Below the pieces are notes generated by a model. That model had not been told where the DNA came from. It saw nothing but the letters and a program-made list of their open reading frames with translations, and did not search any database. A program made the position numbers and the translations under genes. From Symsagittifera roscoffensis (lineage: Eukaryota; Xenacoelomorpha; Acoela; Convolutidae), in contig NC_087065.1 of NCBI RefSeq assembly GCF_963678635.1, positions 18,117,623-18,181,622 of the forward strand: a stretch of DNA of 64,000 bases, in the 5' to 3' direction. Shown piece after piece: positions 57,677 through 64,000 of the stretch. The stretch's first letter is position 1. Every line of letters starts with the position of its first letter.

Positions 57677-57922
57677 ATTATGCCTGCCTCAAGTCTAATA
57701 CACTGCGTCCCTGTGGTTGATCTTTTCAGCTGGATCCAGTCAGACTGGTTTATTGACCAACAAGGATCTTTGTTAGTTCCATCGGCTAAATCCATCAAAG
57801 GGTTCAAAATTCAACAAGCGGATAGTTGTCACTTTGACAGCCGAATGTATGGGGACAATTTCAGTGACGAAATTTTGATGGAATACCCCGAGGAACTCAG
57901 AGATAGACGGTACAGCTTAAAG
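57677..57922 (+). CDS. Same gene, exon with HxD motif
   Basis: Acceptor TTTTGTTAG (57676), in phase with the previous exon. It codes VVDLFSWIQSDWFIDQQGSL and DSCHFDSRMYGDNF, where HFD could be a metal-binding HxD pair. The canonical donor near 57940 (GTAAAG) puts the next exon in the wrong frame. Leaving after AAG at 57922 (intron starting GAAAAT) keeps it, which would be a GA-AG intron of 52 bp. Confidence 0.5.
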
Positions 57923-57974
57923 GAAAATTTAATCAGTTTGTAAAGTAATTAGACCTAATTGTGTCCAATCCTAG

Positions 57975-58243
57975 GAATATACACAATCAATTAAGCCAGC
58001 TGATGTTCAAACTTTGTTCCGATCAATGCCGCCAATGTTCTGGAATATCATTGATGCTGATGATTCCTTGTCGGCCGCCACAAAATTCTCTGTCCCAAAA
58101 GCAGTCAAGGATGTGTCGTTGGGACACATACATGAAAGAAAGTTGGAGAAGACAGAGGTACCGATGAAGGAGTCAGGCTTGTGCAATAACACCATGTCAC
58201 TAGGATTTCTGCGGTACATCTGTGATGTACTTTTTAGTGAAAG
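57975..58243 (+). CDS. Same gene, exon between HxD and cupin strand
   Basis: Acceptor AATCCTAG (57974), donor GTTAAA (58244), phase 0 in and phase 2 out. It reads SMPPMFWNIIDADDSLSAAT and SLGFLRYICDVLFSERL. The following 69-bp intron is a multiple of three without stops, so an intron-retained form would also be open. Confidence 0.55.
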
Positions 58244-58312
58244 GTTAAACAAAGTTTGGTGCACAATTTTCTTTTATATAGATATGTTCCAATTAGGTCT
58301 TTTTTCTTTTAG

Positions 58313-58660
58313 GCTGCAAAACATTTTATTTGATGGCCCCGTCGGTCAAGAACAAGCAGTTATTCCAGGAGTATCTGATGCAGCAATCTCTGGGTTGAGA
58401 CCGATGTTTCCCGGGGATGACCCTCGCTGTGATACTCGAGGGTGTCAGAAAGTTGTTCTGATGGAGCGCCAGGCCCTTGTTATGCCAGCTGGCATGATAC
58501 ACAGGTTGAAACGCACTCAGAGTCAGTGCGTCTGGGTGTCAATTTCATTCATCGTGGGCACCTGCTGACGGCTGCCAGAGGTTTTCGACGAAGAGCGGTT
58601 CAGCAGCTGCTACCCTGTTTTTCCGATGTTGGCTCTGAATGAGCTTATGGTGCATCTGTG
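58313..58660 (+). CDS. Same gene, cupin/JmjC-like exon with in-frame TGA
   Basis: Acceptor TTTCTTTTAG (58312). The frame gives VVLMERQALVMPAGMIHRL then CVWVSISFIVG, a pattern typical of the last cupin strands of JmjC-type oxygenases, with His as a possible metal ligand. TGA at 58566-58568 interrupts, but the same frame continues as RLPEVFDEERFSSCYPVFPM to the exon end. So the TGA is a recent nonsense change, a base error or a recoded position. The known family role would be Fe(II)/2-oxoglutarate demethylation or hydroxylation. Confidence 0.45.
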
Positions 58661-58741
58661 GTTAGTATCAAAAATTAAACTGATACATTTTTGTCGAAAT
58701 AATTGAAAATAGAAAAAGATATTTTTATAGCACCAGATAAG

Positions 58742-58839
58742 CGATCCCGCCGCATGAGTTAGACAATCTGGAGGAGGTCTGGAGAATTCTGAAGGCGCAC
58801 GACAAACCCTTAGATAACCACCTTGCCAGAATAACTTAC
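58742..58839 (+). CDS. Same gene, short exon
   Basis: Donor GTAAGT at 58840. It reads IPPHELDNLEEVWRILKAHD in a frame that ends in phase 0 and joins the next exon. The upstream join from 58660 needs an intron border one base off GT or AG. High composition quality for a 98-bp exon. Confidence 0.5.
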
Positions 58840-59045
58840 GTAAGTATTTCTGGCCGGATTTCATACCAAATAGTGGAATACTTACTTCCATATCCCAAAA
58901 AATGCAATCCGTTTAATCGCATATACTAAAATATTCAATTGATCCCAAAATTGAGTTTCATCATCCCGTATACTGAAATGCTTAATTCATCTCAAAAACT
59001 CAGTTTAACTTCTCATGCTAACTTTTGATAATTTTGTATCTTAAG

Positions 59046-59110
59046 CCAACAACTAAGGAAAGGCTGGCGAATAAAGACGAGATGGACAGTCTCTTCCAAC
59101 ACCATCGTGG
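59046..59110 (+). CDS. Same gene, short exon
   Basis: Acceptor ATCTTAAG (59045), phase 0 from the previous exon, reading PTTKERLANKDEMDSLFQHH. The canonical donor (GTCATT at 59111) leaves two bases, which shifts the RING exon out of frame. A GG start one base earlier would keep it. Confidence 0.45.
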
Positions 59111-59206
59111 GTCATTTTTTAAAAACAGTTTTCTTTCTATAAATTGAAAGATGATTCTACTTTTTAGAATGCAGTCTGAGTAACTGACTGAATTACTGAA
59201 TTTCAG

Positions 59207-59415
59207 AAAACATGAATGCGACTAATTCAACTGATAGTGAAATGAGCCCCATCTGCTGTCATGATGGACGAAATTGGTACAAGATACACAATGGGGCTGT
59301 GGAGCACAAGCTGTGCTTTGTCTGCTGGCAGAAGGTGAAGGATGAGCCTCATCCAAAATGCCCCTTCTGTCGGAAGGAGTTGCTGCCTTTCACTAGCTTC
59401 TTAGCGCACTTGTAA
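59207..59415 (+). CDS. Same gene, last exon with RING-like finger
   Basis: Acceptor GAATTTCAG (59206) to TAA 59413-59415. It codes PICCHDGRNWYKIHNG, EHKLCFVCWQKV and KCPFCRKELLPF, with Cys/His spacing like a RING finger (C-C ... H..C..C ... CP.C). RING fingers usually recruit ubiquitin-conjugating enzymes. A weaker possibility is another zinc-binding treble-clef domain. Together with the cupin-like exons it suggests a chromatin regulator. Confidence 0.5.
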
Positions 59416-59510
59416 CTATTGCTTTTGACTTTGTTTATTGCATGTTAAATTACCTAAGCCTGATGCCATGTGAACAACCTCTTCTTTCCAGCTTTGACCA
59501 CTAACTTGAA

Positions 59511-59860
59511 CCTTCCCAGTGTAAACCACAAAAGAACATCCAACCCTTCCTCCATATCGATCATGTTTTTCCTTTGTTTAGTTCCTCTGACACAGACGAG
59601 GATACACGCGACTGCAAACCTGCTAGGCCGGGCCCGGGGCCGAGGACGCACCAGTACCTCCCCAATGTAAACCACAGAAGAACATCCAACCCTCACTCCA
59701 TATCGATCATTTTTTACCTTTGTTTAGTTCCTCTGACACAGACGAGGATACACCCAACTGCAAACCTGCCAGGCCGGGACCGGGACCGGGACCAAGGACG
59801 CTCCAGTACCGCTGGTTCATCTCAGCCTGGGGTCGGACCCTCATCGTGAAGGTTCAAAAT
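59511..59860 (+). repeat. Two tandem exon-like modules (~147-bp period)
   Basis: GTAAACCACAAAAGAACATC... at 59520 and GTAAACCACAGAAGAACATC at 59667 begin two copies. Each contains a TTTGTTTAG acceptor followed by TCCTCTGACACAGACGAGGA coding SSDTDED, then a Gly/Pro/Arg stretch (PARPGPGPR). The first copy ends at a GTAAAC donor. The second reads on to a stop. They could be duplicated exons of a neighbouring gene. Confidence 0.5.
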
Positions 59861-59918
59861 TTCAAAAATAAATTGCTATAACAGTTTTTAACTAGTTTAT
59901 TAGAAAACTGTTTTTTAG

Positions 59919-60706
59919 CCGTCACTCAACATGCCAATATGCCGTCTCATTCCTCTGCGAATCGCAGAATCGTCACAGTATGCCAAGCTTCACTTATCGG
60001 TAATTTTCAAAATCTCAAATCTCAAAATTTGACCACTGGGTTTCTCAAATACTAAGGTATTTTATGACTACTTTATAAGAAAATTGTTTTTAGTGCAAAT
60101 GTCGACTCAATCGCCCAAACAATCGACCGACTCAATCGACCAATTCAATCGCCCGACTCAATCGACCGACTCAATCGACCGACTCAATTGACCGACTCAA
60201 TCGACCGACTCAAACGGTGATCACTTATCAGTAAGTTTTAAAATCTCAAATCTCAAAATATGACCACTGGGTGTCTCAAATACTAAGGTTTTTTTATGAC
60301 CAGTTTATTAGAAAATTGTTTTTAGTGCAAATGTCGACTCAGTCGCCCGAACAATTGACCGACTCAATCGACCAATTCAATCGCCCGACTCAATCGACCG
60401 ACTCAATCGACCGACTCAATTGACCGACTCACTCGACCGACTCAAACAGCGATCACTTATCAGTAAGTTTCAAATTCTTAAATCTCAAAATATGACCACT
60501 GGGTGTCTCAAGTACTAAAGTATTTTATGACCAGTTTATTAGAAAATTGTTTTTAGTGCAAATGTCGACTCAATCGCCCGAACAATTGACCGACTCAATC
60601 GACCAATTCAATCGCCCGACTCAATCGACCGACTCAATCGACCGACTCAATCGACCGACTCAATTGACCGACTCACTCGACCGACTCAAACAGCGATCAC
60701 TTATCA
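59919..60706 (+). repeat. Tandem array of exon-like modules (four units of ~230 bp)
   Basis: Each unit has a TTTTTAG acceptor, an 81-150 bp body and a GTAAGT/GTAATT donor, then an intron-like segment with CTCAAAATATGACCACTGGG. Bodies lie at 59919-59999, 60094-60230, 60326-60462 and 60557-60706. Units 2-4 start TGCAAATGTCGACTCA and contain CGACTCAATCGACC repeats. Body lengths are not all multiples of three and several frames have stops, so continuous translation is not supported. Confidence 0.6.
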
Positions 60707-60834
60707 GTAAGTTTCAAATTCTTAAATCTCAAAATATGACCACTGGGTGTCTCAAGTACTAAAGTATTTTATGACCAGTGCAATAGAAAGCTTTATTTTT
60801 TGTGAAAAATCTTTGGTAAACATTATTTTTTTAG

Positions 60835-61227
60835 TGCAAATGCCGTAGCAGTATACCATATACACCTACCCACAGTCCGTGTATGCCTACCCACAGTCCG
60901 TATATGCCTACCCACAGTATCCTACCTCACAGTATGCCTCACATTATGCCTCACAGTATGCCTCACAGTATGCCTCACATTATGCCTCACAGTATGCCTC
61001 ACAGTATGTCTCACAGTATCGGGCGCCTCATCATCTTTTGCCGGTCACATAGTCATATCAGCCCACTTATCATTAAAGAAGTCTTTTATAAAGGTTTAGT
61101 TAGTTGGTCTTTTGTGCCAAAACTGCCTTCCAAGATTGTGCTTCCTACTGTGCTTCCTGTTGTGAAATTTTCTATATTGGTGCGCATATCATTTAAATTG
61201 TTTAGTTTTTGTAGTCAGTGGAATTAA
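60835..61227 (+). CDS. Repetitive exon after the module array
   Basis: A fifth TTTTTTTAG acceptor (60834) starts TGCAAATG like the modules, then a 12-bp repeat (CCTCACAGTATG) takes over. Two frames are possible. One gives YASQYASQ-type repeats after YPQSVYAYPQ but has a TAG just inside the exon, and ends at TAG 61050. The other is open from the acceptor and gives MPHSMPHS repeats, then a hydrophobic tail to 61227. The Tyr/Ala/Ser/Gln version resembles fibrous or prion-like sequence. I cannot decide the frame. Confidence 0.35.
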   Translation, partial: CKCRSSIPYTPTHSPCMPTHSPYMPTHSILPHSMPHIMPHSMPHSMPHIMPHSMPHSMSHSIGRLIIFCRSHSHISPLIIKEVFYKGLVSWSFVPKLPSKIVLPTVLPVVKFSILVRISFKLFSFCSQWN

Positions 61228-61499
61228 AATTCCCAAATATTTCTTTTTGATTTGAGAAAATTGGCTCTACTGAAGCTCATTGTATATGTTTTTCGGATTC
61301 ACTTGTGTAATTTTAATTATTGGCCCAAATGACAAAATTTTGGCTGTAGAAATTAACCAAGGATAGATGCTTACACTCTAAACGGGCTCATGACGATTAA
61401 AATGTGGTGGTCTTCTTCTTTCTTAAAAACTATAAAAATGTATCGTCAATCCTCGTTTTATTAACTCACTGTTCATACCTCCTTTTCCCTTCTATAATT

Positions 61500-62761
61500 A
61501 TGTCAGAATTTGCCGGTCCAATATCAGAGTTTCCTGGGGTTTCAATTGATCACTTCAATGGTGAGAACCTCAAATCTACGGTTTGTTTTCTTTCGCACTG
61601 TCATACAGATCACATGGTGGGCCTTAATGAGCCTGAGCTCTTCGAAAGGTTATAACATTATAACTTGAAAATTTATTGTCATAAAGTTTCGGCTTCTTTG
61701 TTGAGTGCATTGCCGCTTTATGTTCCATTAACTCCATATATAATACCTATGGATTCAGATAATGAGACAAAGTTGAATGTTTCATTGGAAGGAGACGAGA
61801 CTCATACCCTAACTGTCACTCTTATTCCTGCAGGTCACTGTCCAGGTTCAGTAATGTTCCTTTTAGTTTTTAAAAAAAAAATCTGTCCTTTTTACTGGCG
61901 ATTTCAGATGGCAAGCTGGTCATACGAAGCGAATCAATCATTTTTCGACAATTTAAATGAAGCTGCTTTTTATAATTTTGATAATATTTACATCGATACA
62001 ACGTTTTGCAAAACAGATTCCAATTTCATACCTTGTAGGGAGAGCTGTCTTTCAGCCATCTTTCAAGCCGTGTCCGCATGGCTCTGTTCTTTTCAAAATA
62101 ATGTGACTTTTTAATGAAAGAGCTTGCACTTAGATTCAACACTAAAGTTCACGTTTAATCATGTCAGTATCAACTGTACAAACTTGTTCCGTCAATTCCA
62201 AATTGGCTCACCTTAGATGGCGAAAGTACCAATATCCGTTTCTACAAGCCGTCGTCTGCGTCTTCGAACCTAAAACTGCCTTGCAAGCCGGACATCATTT
62301 GTCCAGAAGTGCTTAAAATCATTCCAACTGCAATGTTCTTCACTAAAAACGAGATAATGCCTGGTAGATTGGTTAAAGCAGTGTCTGAGAGAACCCTTTG
62401 GTGCTGTTATTCTTCGCACTCTTCAGCTGACGAAATAATTGATTTCCTTTCGAGTCTGCAGTTCGGAAGTAGTACACCCTTCGTTTGTCAGGATAAAGAT
62501 ACTGAACTTCACTCTGTGAAAGCTTTTATTTTAAATACGCTCAAACATCAGAATCCAAACACGTTAAACGATTCGAATACAAAGTTGTGGAAAGAGAAAA
62601 TTAAATTCAGTAAAAGAGGTAAGCGCAAACTTTATCTGGAGAAAATCTCAACCAACACAGTAGACTATGAATACCATAGTTCGCCATCAAGACAACAAAG
62701 ACGCTTTGTCGAAGGAGAAGTTTTCGAGGGAAAGGATTCAGAAACAAACAAAAAAGCCAAG
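61500..62761 (+). pseudogene. DCLRE1C: Artemis-like nuclease (SNM1 family), broken
   Basis: The ATG at 61500 opens MSEFAGPISEFPGVSIDHFN, then FLSHCHTDHMVGL, the HxHxDH metal site of metallo-beta-lactamase nucleases with the Artemis-type N terminus. Later come IPAGHCPGSVMFL, LFTGDFR (61888-61908, one base out of frame after an A10 run), YIDTTFC and CYSSHSSADE. Breaks are TAA 61653-61655 in frame, a compensated shift around 61870-61910, a frame change with TAA at 62112-62114, and TAA 62156-62158. Artemis opens hairpins and trims ends in non-homologous end joining. Here the C-terminal tail is short (ends TAG 62762). Confidence 0.8.
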
Positions 62762-62882
62762 TAGACAACTATTTCAACAAACACACCAGACTATGAATAC
62801 CATAGTGAGCCATTAAGCTAACACAGTCGCTTTGTCGAAAATGGAGATTTCGAGGAAAAGGATTCAGAAAAAACAGAAAAGT
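62641..62882 (+). repeat. Tandem duplication of the Artemis 3' end
   Basis: 62650-62760 and 62770-62882 share CTCAACCAACACAGTAGACTATGAATACC / TTCAACAAACACACCAGACTATGAATACC and CGCTTTGTCGAA, ATTTCGAGG/TTTTCGAGG, AAAGGATTCAGAAA. The first copy carries the last codons and the stop; the second is downstream and non-coding in that frame. Confidence 0.7.
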
Positions 62883-63049
62883 GATATAATTGCTCAACAA
62901 TATTTAAAAACAATATTTTACTTTTATTTTATAATAACCGCTTGTATAAGTTTTTCTTTTCAGTTTTAATTAAGCGAGGATTTTTAATCCAATTTTCAGA
63001 GAAAATTTCAGTTCAGCTTTCAAAAAATACAATCGAACCGTCCGTTATC

Positions 63050-63375
63050 TCGTCTCAAATGCTGATGAGTGCGATGATAATTGCTGAACCAAAAGAACCA
63101 TCTCATCACAAAAACTGGTGAGTGCGATGATAATTGCTGAACCAACTGAACCATCTCATCTCAAATACTGATGAGTGCGATGATAATTTCTGAACCAACT
63201 GAACCATCTCATCTCAAAAACTGGTGAGTGCGATGATAATTTCTGAACGATCTCATCTCAAATACTGATGAGTGACTTAGCTGCCATTTCAAATTGAACC
63301 ATCTCATCTCAAATACTGATGATGATTTCTTATGCATAACTGAACCATCTCATCTCAAATACTGATGAACGACTT
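63050..63375 (+). repeat. Tandem repeat with CATCTCATCTCAAATACTGATGA unit
   Basis: Six or so copies of a 40-65 bp unit containing ACCATCTCATCTCAAA, ACTGATGAGTGCGATGATAA and TTGCTGAACC / TTTCTGAACC. Units vary in length by loss of the middle part. Its CTCAAATACTGA core resembles the satellite at 54.9-55.6 kb. Confidence 0.75.
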
Positions 63376-63479
63376 AACTGCCCGCATTTCAAACATGAAT
63401 TGCCATTTCAAACCCCGAACAGCCATTTCAAACCCATTGCAAACCAAAAAGAAAGATTTGTCATCTGCATAGTAAACCA

Positions 63480-63900
63480 ATGTTTTAAGATTGGTTGGTG
63501 GATTCCGCTGACAAAAAGATAACTCTCCTTGGGTTCAAATTGCGCGTTGCTATAGATAAAAAAACAAATACTCCACCTCTAGCTTTTAATTGTTCATATG
63601 CAAGGTCAGTAATAAACAAAAATGCGAATCTACTTACAATTTATGGAATCCGCTTACATTTGGGGACTCCGCATTAAAATTTTGCAGATTCCACTTACAT
63701 TTGCGGTTTCCACTTACATTTTGCGGAATCCACTTACAATTGCGGAATCCAGATCAACTAGTTATAATTGCTTCTTGCGGAATCCGCAACAAAACAAATG
63801 TGCCGACAAAATTTACGTTACAGGTATATGTATGCGGAATCCACTGAAATTTTGTTTGTGGAATCCACTTACGTTTTGGAACATATTTTAAGATTTGTCT
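63480..63900 (+). repeat. GCGGAATCC repeat cluster at right end
   Basis: CACTTACAATTGCGGAATCC, CTTGCGGAATCCGCAA, CATTTGCGGTTTCCACTTAC and related phrases recur about eight times. On the opposite strand they equal the GTAAGTGGAATCCGC unit of 42.2-42.6 kb, so this is the same dispersed family in inverted orientation. Confidence 0.7.
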
Positions 63901-64000
63901 CTAGAATCCAGAAACATACAGACACAAAATTGTGCTCCTATCCAGTGCACAGTTTGGCCGCGTAACGAAGACACTTAAAAATGTGAAAAACATTTTTTCC

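Noticed and set aside
58442..58642. Frameshift in the cupin-like exon with an alternative frame reading VRLGVNFIHRGHL
   Set aside because: The original frame continues after TGA 58566 as clearly protein-like sequence to the exon end, so a single stop is simpler than two shifts.
63050..63375. Possible CRISPR-like array
   Set aside because: Units vary in length and the intervening sequences are themselves repeats rather than unique spacers; the context is eukaryotic.
1..64000. Reassigned nuclear stop codons as a general explanation for in-frame stops
   Set aside because: TAA, TGA and TAG all end plausible frames here (RING exon TAA, lectin TGA, Artemis tail TAG), and frameshifts occur alongside the stops, so decay or base errors fit better.

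Overview
The window is eukaryotic, most likely from an invertebrate animal. It has short spliced introns (about 50-200 bp), signal-peptide and C-type-lectin coding exons, Artemis-, SET-, cupin/JmjC- and RING-like coding sequence, several Ty3/gypsy retrotransposons, and large tandem and foldback repeats. No bacterial operon, tRNA, rRNA or CRISPR was seen. Several exon junctions keep their frame only with a GG or GA intron start (or a one-base error). Such G*-AG introns are known from larvacean tunicates, so that group is a possible but unproven source.

Region 1 (1-19.5 kb): two diverged copies of one very long, unrecognised coding sequence converge tail to tail. Copy 1 is on + (2-4384, cut by the window edge). 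Copy 2 is on - (about 19460-14138). Both are broken. Between them lies a repeat block: a cluster of perfect hairpins, a tandem array of a roughly 2.2 kb unit that itself contains inverted arms, (CT)n tracts, and a 0.9 kb direct duplication.

Region 2 (19.5-33.8 kb): degraded LTR retrotransposons on -. A fragmentary Ty3/gypsy element lies at 21.6-24.1 kb. A nearly full-length one lies at 26.6-33.8 kb, with two LTRs of about 722 bp, gag start, RT, RNase H, integrase and a Ser/Pro-rich 3' ORF.

Region 3 (33.8-39.5 kb): a secreted C-type lectin gene with an Asp/Ser tail. Its first intron holds a 1.2 kb foldback element. A second foldback of 1.4 kb follows the gene.

Region 4 (39.5-55 kb): relics. 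These are a diverged tandem repeat, a gypsy RT fragment, GCGGAATCCGC repeats, a broken SET-domain gene (KMT5A-like), a gypsy integrase plus Ser-rich ORF, and a degraded minus-strand gene with a possible BRCT domain.

Region 5 (55-64 kb): an 18-bp satellite and palindromes, then a multi-exon gene (zinc finger, cupin/JmjC-like, RING-like), tandem exon-like modules with splice signals at both ends, a repetitive exon, a broken Artemis-like gene, and more tandem repeats.

Most genes here carry in-frame stops or frameshifts. The window reads as a transposon-rich, decaying stretch with a few genes that may still be active (the lectin and the zinc finger-cupin-RING gene).
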